A stretch of DNA of 64,000 nt from Aurifilum marmelostoma (taxonomy: Eukaryota > Ascomycota > Sordariomycetes > Diaporthales > Cryphonectriaceae): NCBI GenBank assembly GCA_027559495.1, contig JAMXSV010000007.1, forward strand, positions 434,001 through 498,000, read 5' to 3'. Shown here piece after piece: positions 42,813 through 54,765 of the stretch (positions are counted from its first letter, which is position 1; every line of letters starts with the position of its first letter). The notes below the pieces were generated by a model. The model had not been told where the DNA came from. It searched no databases and saw nothing but the letters and a program-made list of their open reading frames with translations. Made by a program: the position numbers and the translations under genes.

Positions 42813-44814
42813 TCAGTTGAGCTCTTCTAGCCAGACCTGTGTGAAGAAGAATGTTAGTACCAGTGTCCCTTCCTGCTTCATAGCTCGTCCGCACCCGTAG
42901 TAGGGTTTGGATATATAAGGGAGGAGGGGCTCTGTCCGTGACTTACCTCCAGCTTTCCAACCTCCAGCTTCTGCTTTCGCGCCTGAGACTTGACGGTCAT
43001 CATGGCCATGTCAAGATCATCCTGGTCGCCCATGGTGATCATGTCCTGAGGGGGAGTCCTCATCGCGGACCTTGATCTTGAAGCGGCGGCGGATGCCGAA
43101 CTTGTCTCGGATCCGGTCAACCAGGTCGGGGAACTCGACGGCTGTGCCGACCATGACGTACCGCACGTCGTCGGCGTGCACCTTGACCCTGACCTTCCGG
43201 ATATCGGGCTTCCTGGACTGTGTCCTGGCCGAGCCCGCCACGGAGCCCGTGCCGCGGCGCGGGTTCATCATCTCAAAGTCGCCCTCGTCAATCGAGGCCC
43301 CGTCGTAGTCGCTGGCATCGTCCTCCTCGTCCTCGTAGTAGCGCTGTTGCGACTGCATGCGGCGGGGGGCGGCACTGGGCCGCTGGCTGCGCTGAGACCC
43401 GGCGCTGTACATGTCATACACGTCGTCCGGGTATGCGTCGTCGTCCATGACCGGGGAGCGCCGTGTCCCGCCCCTCTGTGACTGGGAGTAGCTGCGGCTG
43501 GACGCGCCCGTGTTGCTCCGTGGTGGCCCTCTCGGCCGTGACTCCTCGGGCGAGACCGTCTTCTCATACCGGCCCTGTTCCCTGGCCCGGTCAATGTTGA
43601 GCTTGGGCGGCATCGGCTTGGGCCCGTTGCGCACGGAAGCGCCCCGGCTGGGCAGCTCGCGGGGCTTGTCGTTCTCTGGCGGCGGCGTAGGGGGGAAGAC
43701 GTTGGAGCCGCCCTGGGGTCCAGCAGGTGGAGGCGCTGTGGCGTTGGCCCTGCTCGACAGGCCAGGCTTGACGAGGTTGGTGGCGGCGAAGGAGATGTTG
43801 TCAGCCGGGCGGTCATCCTTGACTTCCACCTTGCCAGCGTTCTTGATCTCGGAGCCGGCGAAACCGGTAAAGGCGTTGGCTCGGTCGGATGCAGCCACAA
43901 GACGAGCTTTGCCGAGGTAGTCCTTGGTCTTGAGGTTCCTGACCTTGGCCTCATTCGGCCTGTACACGACGCCGACGGGGATCGAGAAGACAGTGTAGCC
44001 CTATTCGTCGTGTCAGTATCCCCATAAGCAGCATCATCATGCGTCGTACCCCCCCCCCCCGAGGGCTCTCGTCTCGGGGGTTGTTCTGTAGGGCTTACCT
44101 CTGCCTCTTCCTTGATGGCCTCATCTATGACGTTGTGGTCCTCGACAACCTTCTCCTTGACGGCGTAGGACAGATCCTGCAGGCCGGCGTCCTTCTGCTG
44201 CAGGTACATGTAGCAGAGACCGCGGTTGAAGAGCACCTCGCACGAGTAGAGCTTGAACAGGAGGCCCAGCTGCGCGTAGTCGATCATCGTGTTGCCTCGC
44301 AGGTACAACAAGGTATCGTTGAAGTTGGCCAGGGCCTCTTCGAAATCGCCGAGCAGGAAGTTGGAGACGCCTTGTTGGAAATATGCCACGGCCAGGTACT
44401 GGTCCAGCTTGATGGCCCGTTGGTAGCAGTCGACCTGTACGATGACGGGTGATGGGTCAAAACTCCTGCTGCCCGAGATGCCCAACAAAGTAATGGGAGA
44501 AGTAACGCTTGACTTACTGCTTTCTCGTGCTCGCCGAGGGTGGCATGGATGACGCCCATGTTGAACAATATCTTGGAGGTGTCGGCGATCTTTTCGAAAT
44601 CCTGGAGCGCCTCGTCGAACTCATTGTTGTCGTACCGCGCAAGGGCGGTGACCCAAGTCTCTATTTCCTGCAGCAGATTGTTGTCAGTCAAGCGCCGGCC
44701 CAGTGAGACCTTTCTCTACCCTCTGTGTGCCCGTCTCTGAGGGAGGACTGGGCTGAGCTCCGCTTTCTCGCCACCCATGGGGGTTATCAGTGCACGCACC
44801 TGTTTCAACGACAT
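42813..44814 (-). CDS. noxR: NADPH oxidase regulator NoxR (p67phox-like), with an apparent +1 frameshift
   Basis: Activates the fungal NoxA/NoxB superoxide-producing oxidases together with Rac and Cdc24, controlling hyphal tips and sexual or infection structures. Exons: 44814-44800, 44667-44518, 44434-44099, 44000-42947, 42836-42813; 525 aa corrected. The first exon codes only MSLKQ. TPR repeats fill about residues 1-170 (GVIHATLGEHEKAVDCYQRA, YFQQGVSNFLLGDFEEALAN, EVLFNRGLCYMYLQQKDAGL). A p67phox-like activation segment (GYTVFSIPVGVVYRPN) and a Pro/Ser-rich linker with PPTPPPENDKP come next. A C-terminal PB1 domain starts RKVRVKVHADDVRYVMVG. Inside its acidic OPCA motif (DED ... DMITMGDQDDLDMAM) the frame breaks in a C5 run (43050-43054 on the plus strand), so a naive prediction loses the last 45 or so residues. 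The C-terminus is KLEVWLEELN. Confidence 0.93.
43050..43054 (-). other. noxR: Frameshift site in noxR (C5 homopolymer)
   Basis: With C4, RDEDSPQ joins DMITMGDQDD and restores the OPCA half of the PB1 domain. Exon 4 is 1054 nt, one base over a multiple of three between two phase-0 introns. Confidence 0.85.
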
Positions 44815-47800
44815 AGCTGCTCAGAGGTTGAGGTCTAAAGATGAGGGAAGGAAAGGACAAGGACGATCAGATGTCTGAAGAGCAGGCGTTCGTGCCAGAC
44901 GACGAACGTCTGCGTCAAACAGAGCCGAGGTGAAGGTCGCCCGTCTCGGAAAACCCTGGTGTGCAGCACCTCGCGGGAGGATGGGGGGGGGGGGGGGTTG
45001 GGCAGATATAGCAAGACTGGTGGAGCCCGTCGGCAGGGTGACGAGGAATATAACTCGTCTGCCCGTGGAGATCAATTGAGGAGACGATTTGACGGTGTGT
45101 GTGCAAGATTTCCCTCTGATCGGGGCGAGGTTTCCCAAAAAGACCCAAGAGGGACGATCAGGTCGGTTGAGTCGGAAGCTCCCTGGTGGCAGCGCTCGTT
45201 GGTGTGACGGCAAAAAAACAGCTGCAGGACGACGGAGGCCCCAAAGGTTTTCCCCGCTTTAGCCTGGAACCCAAGATCGTCTTCTGCAAATAAAAAAGAA
45301 ACCAGAGAGAGAGAGAGAAAAAAAACAAGCCCTGTTGGTTGCCAATGGTTGAGCCCACTAGTGACGGATTCGCGCGTGACTCCGGCTTAAGCGACCAAAG
45401 AATTGGGTCACCACCGGGCAGATATGCCTGGGGGGTCGATCGGTCGTTGTTGAGCCGGAAAAAAAGAAAGAAAAAAAAAAAAGCCCAATGTCCAGAGTGG
45501 CCTTGGTCTTTTTTTCTTTCTTCCTACTCGCCCTCTGTTTTCAAAAGGGGAGAGGGGAAATCAGCGATACTGCGAGATCGGGTGGCTGGATCGTCTGTCT
45601 GCAAAGAGCAGCGCCTCTAGTTCCGCCGGAACCAAGTCAATAGCGTTCCCAAGAGGGCAGGAGTGTGACTATAATTAAGTCGATCTGGTTCAAGCCCCAG
45701 GGGTCGATGTGGTCGATGTGACGGGTGTTGATTAATTTCCCACTAAGTCTGCAGGGTGACGAGGCTAGGGTATCGATTGCAGGTGTAGAAGCAGAATTGG
45801 GGTTGCAGACAGGGCCAGATGGGAATATGTAGGTTAAAGTAGTTGTAGTAGCAGTAGTAGTGGGTGTGGTAGCCGTAGGTATAAGAGTGTGTGTGTGTGT
45901 GTAATGTGTATGTGGGGATGGTGTGGGGGATGGAATCGTTGAGAAATAAAGAGGAAAAAGATAGAGAGAGAAGAAGGGTGGAAGAAGAAAAAGCTAGGAA
46001 GCCTGTCCTGGGATTCTTCTTATCCTGTCTCGTCTTGTCTTCTACAATCCTCTTGTTTTTGTGCGTGTGTCGGGACTCGACTGTTTCAGTGTGGTTCAGC
46101 CGAGCTGCGAATCCGAGGACAAGGTACCGAGAAAGCTGCTCGTCTGATCCGGGCGCAGTTGTGGGCTGTCTGCTCGAGCTGGTGCGGAAATGACTGACGA
46201 CGTCGACGAGGAGGGGCGGTTGATTGGATGGATTATTAGTCGGGCTGCTATGTAAGATCATTCGTTGAGGGTTGCAGGTAGGAGAGCCTCTCATGGAAGG
46301 AGAACAGCCTGCGGTGGTAAATGAGTGGATGGTGGGCGAGAAGCCAGCGCCTAACCAGGGTTTTGATGGATCGATAAGGACGGTGGGGGGCGGGCAAGAC
46401 GGGAAGGGGGGGTGGCGGCGGATGAGACCGAAAGGAGGAAAAGAAAAGAAGAAGAAGAAAAAAAAAAATTGGCACGTCGAGTTAATGGGGTGGGATTGGA
46501 GATTAAGAGAGACCTGGAGAAGAGAAAGAAAAAACAAAGAAGGAGGGCGAGAGAAGAGGGGATAAAGGTCAATGCAACAGGTCTGATTCCTGGCCCTGGG
46601 TTCGTGAGAGACGTATGCCTGGGGGTTGTTCGGGGGTTGCGTGCTGTCGTGGTGCATGGAGTGTGGCACGTTTGTAGCAGCAGCGCTGGGATTATTGTCG
46701 TCGAACAGAGACAGGGCCCAGAGAAACCCAGATCTCGTTTCTCCTCTGTATCTTTTTTTTCTCCTCCTTTCCTTCTTTGTCACTTTTTCTTCTCAGCGCA
46801 CTCTCAAGCTTGTGTAGATCCTTCTCGAACTGGGAACCCCTCTTCATCAGATTTGAGAAGAGAAAGGAAATAAAAGATTCGCTAGTGGAGGAGGCCAACC
46901 TGGGTCATGATCAATTTTCAGATGTTGTTGTTTGAGCAACCTTGGTTATGGCTCCGCCCCTGAAGCCGCAGTCGCCCTCCCTCAAACACCATCACGACCC
47001 TTTTCGGACTCAAAACGCTGGGTGGTGCCTGTGCACTCAAACGACTGCTGGCTTCTGCGGTCGACCCGGACAGGGGCCTCGTACAGGAGTTACCCGCCAC
47101 CCAGGGGTCAGGGGTGCAAGATGTTAGAGCTCACAAGCCCACTATGAGCCCACTGACAAGGCCTAGCCAGCCCACCACAGGCCCTGAAGCCCGCCCACAA
47201 GACTACTGTATAATACCCGGTGGACCTGGGCCACCGTACATACTACGACGAGCACGCAGTGCCCAGCTGGGGGAGGCGTACGGAGTATATACGATGCCTC
47301 CTGGGGTTGTTCTGGGTCGTATGCTCCCCATGCGAAGTGTCAGTAGTCTATCTATACAGATCTGAATAGCATCTAGATGTAGGGTCAATTGGTGGTATAC
47401 TGTATTGTGCGTCACCAGAATAATCTGCCATGTTCCAAGGCACACAGTATGTTTTCGGTTTCAAATGTCTGGTGCCTCTCTCAATTGCAGTACCGGTACG
47501 ACCTCCTCGGGTTCAACTTCGCTCTCTTTCTCTCCTCCTATGACACTCCTCAAGGCTCTCCCACGGGTACAGGACCGACTATTCAGATTGGTCAGTCAAT
47601 TGGCCAGGTCAGCGGTAAATGAAAGCTGGACCCGGCTCATTCTGACCATACACAAACAAGCATTCACAACGTTGGTTTGAATACTGCCATGTGATTAATT
47701 TTTCAAGGTTGGGACAGTCCCAAAACGTACACAACCACCAGCCTCAACCACATGCATATACTCGTATTGGCATGAATCCCGTAAACGCCAAACAACCCTC

Positions 47801-50800
47801 GTATGTTTCCAGTGTCCAGATCGAATGTTGGCGAGTCAACATGCGCCCAATCCGGTCCTGCAGGGCTTCAAACTTTGCCTGTTCCTCCGTCCCAGTTCAT
47901 CATCCTATCTCGTTCCCGGGGATCTGACGGGCTAAAACGATGCAGGGCAAATCAGATTGGTGTACATGATTCCAGACTCGAATTTCAACCAGCCTCTGTC
48001 TGTGGCTGCAGCCAGACCCGAGGTCCCATGATTTCCTGAAGGGTAGAGGAGGATCTTCTGCTACACCTAAGGGGGAAGTAACCTGTCATATCACTACACA
48101 TGGCGTTGATCATCATGAGCTGTGGCGTTGGTCTCTTGCATGAGGGGTGGGTAACACAGACTACTGCACATGACATGGATGAATGCGAGGCACACTTTTT
48201 TTTTTCCTTTTTCTTCCTTCTTCTTTCTTTTTTTCTTCTTCTTTTTTTCTTATTTCCTTCCCCGCCGCCAAGTAATCATGATGATACCTGGCTGGCAGCA
48301 ACATACGATTGAGCTTGAGTGGGGCAGAGTGCCCTTTCCCACTAACACCACCAGCATGAACAGCCCTGGCCGAATATGCCAGGGCCTTGTCACAGGCATG
48401 GCGGGGATTATTCTGCAAATCTCGCCCGCCTCCCTCAGTTCTCGGTGCATCAGGTAGTCCCAGCGCCTGGGGGGACGGTCCCTGCGCTGTGATTCGCCCG
48501 ATGGGTTCTTGGCTCTCACACGAGGCGCTGCTGACGGCGCCTAGGGTCAGATCTTCACTGGGTCAACCTTCTTTCAGGCGGGGTTCCAGAACCCCGCTTT
48601 AGCACGCCCACCCCACCCCCCCCCCCCAGGACCGAGTTTTTGCTAGGATCTCTCTTGTCTGCCTCAACAACCCACCAGATGGACTTTTCAACTCGTCGAC
48701 TCACCAATGACTTGCTGAGCCGAGCCCAGCCTTGCATAATCTTTTAAGCGCCTTGCCCCCCTCCTGAGGTTCCTCTTTCTGCTCCTGAGGGATGCTCACC
48801 TCGTCTCGGTGCCAAGGCGGAAATTAATCCCTTCTGGGTTTCTCGCAGTTTCTATTTCCTTTTTCTTTTCTTCTTAGTAGGCGATGACGATGCCTCTCTA
48901 GTCCTCGTGACAATGACATGACCAGTTGGACAGGCCGTGATCCGAGGTTTGCAGTGTTCATTGGCCTCCACTTCCTTGTTATCGGACCTCACCGCTCGGC
49001 GAGACAGGCAGCCCAGTATCGTTGTCCTCGGAGGGTTGATTCGTGCATCTTGCCCAAGTACTTATGCAGCGTGACAAGCCAATATCACAATCTATTTTCG
49101 GATGCCTACATACAATGCGATGTGCCGTCACGGTCATGTCATATCATGTCATGGAGTGTCTGCTGTGCATGTGACTGATGAGGTTCTCAGCTGTGGGGGC
49201 TCCCCGTCCCTCTCTCTATCTCTCTCTCCCGTCGAGGTCAGTCGTGCGAGTAGATTCATCCGAGCAGACTGCATGAAACTTGACCAAGAACTTGGGATGA
49301 TGTGACTTGGAAACATGGACACATTGAGGATCTCCGCCGTTGCGGGCTGATTCAACAGTCCGTCTCGCCGTACCTCACAGAGCACATACAATCCAAGGAA
49401 TAGCGGCTCCTCCCAAGCTTCCATGCATCCACATCAACTTGCTGAGGTACATAGGGTCACAGTGTCGGTCGAGATTGGACGTCCTCCGAAGACGATGCAC
49501 CCGCACTCACTGACCGCAAGTCATTCTGAGGCCGCATCTTTGCATGCTTCTCTGCACGATGTAATGTTGTATATTTCTTTTCTTTTCTTTTCTTTGCCTT
49601 TTTTTTTTTTTTCCCCCTTCAAAAAGACAAAGCACGATGTAGTCTATTTCTTGCTAATTTGATGGCCCATGTCCGATCCCGGTGGGGGAGACACTACGAA
49701 ATTCACCTGCAGCACAACCTAGTCTGACAGCCTGCTGCTTTGGGGAAAAGGGACACTAAGATCCATCCCAGCAGGCAACATGCAGATGCGAGATCTTGGG
49801 GCCTGGATAGTGTATTATGCAGTGTTACCATGCTATAGTGCTTGGCACGGGGCATGCAAAGCACGTTTCTCTCCCGCAACAGCTCCAGTCACTACTATAG
49901 TACATCTGCTCTTCCTGTTCACGTGCAACTGTTCTTTTCTCGGGATTGGTTATTAGCCATGACACGATCTGTACATTGGGAGGACCAAAACACGCACGCC
50001 TTCACCATGACCATGCGGCTCAGCGAGATCGTTAACCCGCGAAGGAGTACCGGAATTGTTAACCCTATATTCTCGGTGTTTATTTGCTTCTCTCTCTCTC
50101 TCTTCTCAAATCTCTCACCCTTCTGCGGAATCAACCTCAGTCGAGCAACTCACTTAATACACAAAAAGGTTTACTTTGACAAAAAGCTTTCTTACTGGCA
50201 CAATTCTTCTCTCGGCTCTCTTACGTCAGAGTCAATAATACTCTTGCCATTAGAAGCAACAACCCAAAAGCTCGAAACAGTAGACACAAGGCTCTCGCCC
50301 CCAGAATGATCAAGACCCAGCCTTAAAAGAGCCCGTCAATTACCAAAAAGTCTTGGCTTCGAAATAAGGTACACGACAAAGAAGGTGGGACGACAGGCAA
50401 CATTCCCGCCCACCAAACTCGGCCCTGACCCTGGGGAGGGCAGGGCGGAGACCCTCGTCTCATCAATGCCCCCAGGGGTCGTGCCACTGGGAGCGACGTC
50501 TTCCGGTCTGCGATATGTGGGAACTCGACCAGGTTCTTGTGTGCCGTGGCTTCCTGCGACAAGATCTGCCACCAGGTGTACGAATTTTTTCTCTCTTCTT
50601 TTTTCTGTTCCTCTTGTTCGAGCTTTGTCGTCGGTCACCCGCAGGGGAGGCTCTCGCTAGCTCAGCTTCCCACCATAGTAATTGCTGCTGTGTACTGTAG
50701 TATGAAGTTTTTTATTTTATTTTTTGGATACAATTCCGGGTTGTGGGGGAAAAGAATGGAGGGCCTCTTCCCAACTGACCGGCCAGCCCTTCAGTTCAGC

Positions 50801-52046
50801 CCGCCCTCGAAACAAGCCAGGCAATCGAGTCCACATCATCACGGCACGTTTGCCGAATCTGCACGGCCCTCGATGAGAGTTCCTGGCCCCAAAAGTCGGC
50901 CAGCAGGAGGTGATGTTGACGCGTAGGGCCTGATGACCGGCACGTTTGTTCCGTCCGAGGTGTCTTCAAAGAGATTGGTGATATGCGAAGGATATGCGTA
51001 CCTTGGGTGCTGCCTATTACATAATTGAGACAAGACAATGCAATATTGTAGGCGGCCAATATCTGAGGCTTACGAAGAAGTTCGAGCTCGAAAGTTTCCT
51101 CTCTATCACGGTCTCATTGGAAGCCAGCCGTACAGCACCTGGCGGATTGCTCAATCAAACCTCTGTCGGTCAATATCATCAAAAGCTATCTGCGCCAAGA
51201 TTGTTCTGAAAGTGCTGTGTGTAGTGACACTTCCTCGGGTGGGTGGGATCCACCATCCATCTCAAAGAAGGAAAGAGAGCCTGCAGAAAAGTAGGCCCGG
51301 CAGATAAATCTCGGATTCATGCCGACCCATCATCACGTCCTGATGCAGTTCACACGTCGTCCAGGAGGATCTGAGCATGGAAGAGCCCGCGACACCCGAA
51401 ACGCGCGAGCTGTGCCGAGCTGGATGCGCTACCCCCCACCATCCCTCCCACCCCTTCTCCTACTCCTCCCCCATCTGTGCGGGCTGCAATGTCCAACCGA
51501 GTACGGTCTTGTGGAAGGGGAAAGGAGGGAAGGGGTGGGGTGTGTATTGGGGTATGACGATAGTTGGTATTTCTCTAGATCGAATGGATGATTACCTTTG
51601 ACGTCAAAAAGATAGACGTTCATATGAGAAAGAAAAGAGACTAATGAGGAAATCAAAACCTTTGAAATAATAGCTTGAACTTGTCCTTGTAGAAATGCAA
51701 CAAACAGTACCAAAATGAACAATTTGGAGGGGTGAACGAGCTTCAGGTCTTGTCATTCTGCATCAAGGGGACGTTGTCCACATCCGGCACTCCATACCGA
51801 GCACACACACCTTCTCCGGTGAACGGCTTCCATGCTGACTGCATGAAGATGCCCGTCCGGCCATGCGGGTGCCTCAAGTCACATATCCATCACAGCGCTT
51901 CCAGAGGTGGTGTCTGGCCATCACATTACCCAATGGGGTGACATGGACCTATCAAACTTATGATTTTTTGGATTTCCACCCCCCCCTCCCCCCAAAAATG
52001 CCCTGAACAAGGTAAAGTGTCCGAACACGACGTTCTCGTCCCTGTT
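44815..52046. other. 7.2-kb gene-poor region between noxR (5' end) and ccs1 (3' end)
   Basis: No spliced gene model or conserved domain could be built on either strand. It contains a G15 run (44983-44997), purine-rich tracts (about 45950-45990 and 46430-46560), pyrimidine-rich tracts (46740-46800, 48185-48262, 49565-49620), a GT run at 45888-45901 and a C12 run near 48616-48627. The left 1-2 kb must include the noxR promoter and leader. The rest could hold a noncoding transcript, a rapidly evolving gene or decayed insertions; the sequence does not decide. Confidence 0.5.
48185..48262. repeat. Polypyrimidine tract
   Basis: About 75 bases almost wholly C and T (TTCTTC-type) on the plus strand, in the gene-poor region. 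Confidence 0.9.
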
Positions 52047-53355
52047 CTACAGCATGCCCTTCTTGACCTCATCCTTCCTCTCCTCCCAGAGCGTCTTGCC
52101 CGTGCACGAGCATACCGTCTTATCATTATCCCACATGCCCGCGCTTCGCGCAATCACCCCCACCACCGTGTTCTCGTCGTTCCGCAGGGGCCGGCCCTCG
52201 CCCTCGCCCTCCTCCTGCTGCCGCGTGACCATAAACGCATGCCCAATGACCTCCCACACCTGGAACGGCCTGTCCAGGAACACGGCGCCCCGGCCGTCGG
52301 CGCCGATCTGCATGGTGCCCAGGTCTCCTCTGGCGGCGGTGATCAGGTCACCGCCCTGCCACACGGGCCCTGCCGACGAGGCGCCGTTCTTGAGGTCGCC
52401 GTACTCGCGGATCGTGGCCCGGTAGGTGCCCGGCTCGACGCCGCGGAGGGTGAGGTCGACGAGGGTCACGGTTGGGGAGACCTCTACCATGCGGGCGAGG
52501 CCGCGGACCTCGCGCTTCTTGCCGTCGTCCGGTATCGCCTCCTGGAGGAGGCTGTCCTGGTCAAAGGTCTCCAGGATGCTTACGGCCGCGCCTGGGAGCT
52601 CTGTGTTAGTCTGCGGGATGCCTCGGGTCGGTGCGTTCTAGTGAGGGGGATCAATTTGGAATGCAAAAGGGCTGCGCTTAATGAAACAGGTGTTGATCTG
52701 CAGCCCCGTTTCAGTCTTGTTCCGTTCACCAGACTGGCAGCTGAAAGAAGGAGCAGACAGGAATCCTTCCCAGCAGCAAGACCGTAGACTGTACGTCATG
52801 AATAGCAAGGATGGATTCGGAAGAGAGAGGGAAAAATCAAAGAGGGGAAATTGAGAGTGCCGAGCTGTCTGCGTGAGACCATACGGGAACGACGTACTGT
52901 TTGATCCTCCCGAGCCACGCAGGATCGCATCTCTCCCTGTGGCCTCGATGGTTGCAACGATCGCTGATGGTGGTGCTGTATTTATCACGGCGGGCGCGTA
53001 TTAGTGATTGTTTGCCGCCCAATTGTGAAACGGGTTTTGATTATCTCATTCTCGCAGCCAATTCCTTTTGAACGGGATAGGAGTTTTCACGGGCAGGGTG
53101 GCAGACAAATCCATGGAGGAGGAGGGAGTGGGTGAACAAGGTCTGTCATGCAGAAGACAGAATGTGTGAGTAGAGAGAGAGAGAGAGAGAGAGAGGCATA
53201 CCGGTTCCTTCTATCCTGATCAGCTGGTCCTTGAGGTTTGCCTCAACGTTAGAGATGCCGTCGAGTTTATAGAGAGACTCCGACACATCCTTGACGCAAC
53301 CTTCGCAGTGCATGGGCACCGCGAACAGTGTCTGCTCGTCCTCGTGGTCAGCCAT
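52047..53355 (-). CDS. ccs1: Copper chaperone for superoxide dismutase
   Basis: Delivers copper to Cu/Zn superoxide dismutase and forms its disulfide, in cytosol and mitochondrial intermembrane space. Exons 53355-53202, 52975-52898, 52591-52047; 258 aa (yeast Ccs1 249). Domain 1 is an HMA fold with FAVPMHCEGCVKDVSESL (copper-binding Cys 17 and Cys 20). Domain 2 resembles SOD1 (AAVSILETFDQD, then TLVDLTLRGVEPGTYRATIR and GAVFLDRPFQVWEVIGHAF). Domain 3 carries the CxC motif VCSCTGKTLW near 238-240. Exon 3 is taken from the acceptor CCCAG at 52592 because it joins GGSN to SAAVSILE; the upstream ACACAG (52598) is also in frame-compatible phase but adds KLPG. Intron 1 contains a GA microsatellite right after its donor. 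Confidence 0.95.
53174..53196. repeat. (GA)n microsatellite in ccs1 intron 1
   Basis: About eleven GA units close to the donor site of the first ccs1 intron. Confidence 0.9.
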
Positions 53356-53387
53356 GGCTTAGGCTTGTTTTCTTCTTCTTCGCCTTC

Positions 53388-53597
53388 TCACTTTCCTCTT
53401 CGAGAAGATTCACGGACCTCAAACTTGTTATTCACAGTCATTTTCGGTACTATTGTAGAATTCTTGTTGTGCGTAGTGACCAGTCGAGGAGAGGATGGTG
53501 GCGCACGTCTGGTGATGGCTGTGTAAGAGAAATATGCGCCGGAGCCGATGAGTGCAATGCCAGAGAGTCCGCCCAGTATGCGAGTAGTCCTGTTCAT
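53388..53597 (-). CDS. Unrecognised 69-residue protein with an N-terminal membrane anchor
   Basis: Single-exon frame starting MNRTTRILGGLSGIALIGSG, with one hydrophobic segment at about residues 8-27 and a basic, hydrophilic tail ending SSRRGK. The stop codon lies 33 bases before the ccs1 start codon region (same strand, upstream of ccs1). The positive N-terminus followed by a short hydrophobic segment would suit a small inner-membrane or ER protein. Codon use is coding-like but short length makes the call tentative. It could also be part of the ccs1 leader. No family recognised. Confidence 0.5.
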   Translation of the reverse strand: MNRTTRILGGLSGIALIGSGAYFSYTAITRRAPPSSPRLVTTHNKNSTIVPKMTVNNKFEVRESSRRGK

Positions 53598-54070
53598 GGA
53601 TGAGCTTGGATGGAGAAAAAGAAGAAGTAAAAAAGATTCAATAAACAAGTCTCCGTCTTTCTCCTTTCTAGAAAACAAACTCAAACTTTTGACTGAGGTG
53701 CAAACTCCTCGAATTGACTGACGACTGCTGATTTGAAATCGACCCCCCCGGAGCCCTGAACCGAAGCCGAACCGGACGCAGCAAAGAACTGACAGGGGGG
53801 TGGGGATGGTTGAGCACAGTGGGCTGCTCCGATTACGTAACACTGCATCTTTTCTGAATTTTGGGGCAGAAACTATCGAGAAACGCGATTCGACAAACTG
53901 ACGACGACAACTTCCCAGTCGATCACCAACGACAACCACAAACGGGAGACGGACAGCACGAAGCTCGATTGACGCACCCTCACTGGAGCTTTCTTCTCGC
54001 GAACGTTGCCCAAAAGAAGCTTTTCCTCGCGTTGATGAGGGGCGTCAACCCCTCGTGACACCCGCCCAAG
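53598..54070. promoter_or_regulatory. Intergenic region between the 69-aa gene and mrpl23
   Basis: A 473-bp divergent region, presumed to hold promoters for both. No named element. Confidence 0.45.
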
Positions 54071-54100
54071 ATGTCCCAGAACGTCGGTCTCGTAAGTGCT

Positions 54101-54161
<61 letters not shown>

Positions 54162-54765
54162 GTGTGTGACGTTCTTCCTCCGCCAAAAGCAATCACAGAC
54201 CACTCAGGAAGCTGACCTCCCTACTCCTTCACAGACCCGACTTGCCTACTCGCGTGTCTGGCACCACGTCTCCGCCTCCACCCCACACCCAACCCTCTCC
54301 ACCATCAAGTCACCCCCCGAAGCCGTGACCCCGCCACCCCTGGGCCGCCTGGCCTCGCGCATCGCCACCCTCCTGATGGGCAAGCACAAGCCCATCTGGG
54401 ACCCCTCGACCGACTGCGGCGACTACGTGGTCGTGACCAACTGCGCCGCCCTGTACACGACGGGCCTCAAGAAGTGGCGCAAGAACTACTACCGGCACAA
54501 CACCCGCCCGGGCTCCCTGCGCCAGGTCACCATGGACGTGCTGATGGACAAGTTTGGCGGCGGCGAGGTCCTGCGCAAGGCGGTCAGCGGCATGCTGCCC
54601 AAGAACAGGCTGCGCAAGAAGAGGCTGGCGCGGCTCAAGGCGTTCGAGGGCGAGGTGCACCCGTACGAGGAGAACCTGATGCGGTTCGGCGGGAAGAAGG
54701 TGGGCGAGGAGGGGTGGGAGGGGGTCGCGAGGAGGATACGGGAGGCGGACAGGGAGAGGATATGA
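54071..54765 (+). CDS. mrpl23: Mitochondrial ribosomal protein uL13m
   Basis: Large-subunit mitoribosomal protein of the bacterial L13 family. Exon 1 (54071-54091) codes MSQNVGL and exon 2 (54235-54765) the rest; 183 aa, longer than yeast Mrpl23 (163). L13 blocks: TRLAYSRVWHHVSAST, LGRLASRIATLLMGKHKPIW, DYVVVTNCAALYTTGLKKWR, YYRHNTRPGSLRQVTMDVLM and AVSGMLPKNRLRKKRLARLK. The intron (143 nt) is dominated by a long CT repeat between donor GTAAGT and acceptor CACAG. No long presequence is evident, as for yeast. It is convergent with uricase. Confidence 0.95.
54106..54153. repeat. (CT)n microsatellite filling the mrpl23 intron
   Basis: About 24 CT units with one interruption, starting 14 bases after the donor site. 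Confidence 0.95.

Noticed and set aside
45743..46783. 346-codon open frame on the minus strand in the gene-poor region
   Set aside because: It runs through pyrimidine-rich low-complexity DNA that rarely contains stop codons; the product is Ser/Pro/Phe-rich with no domain.
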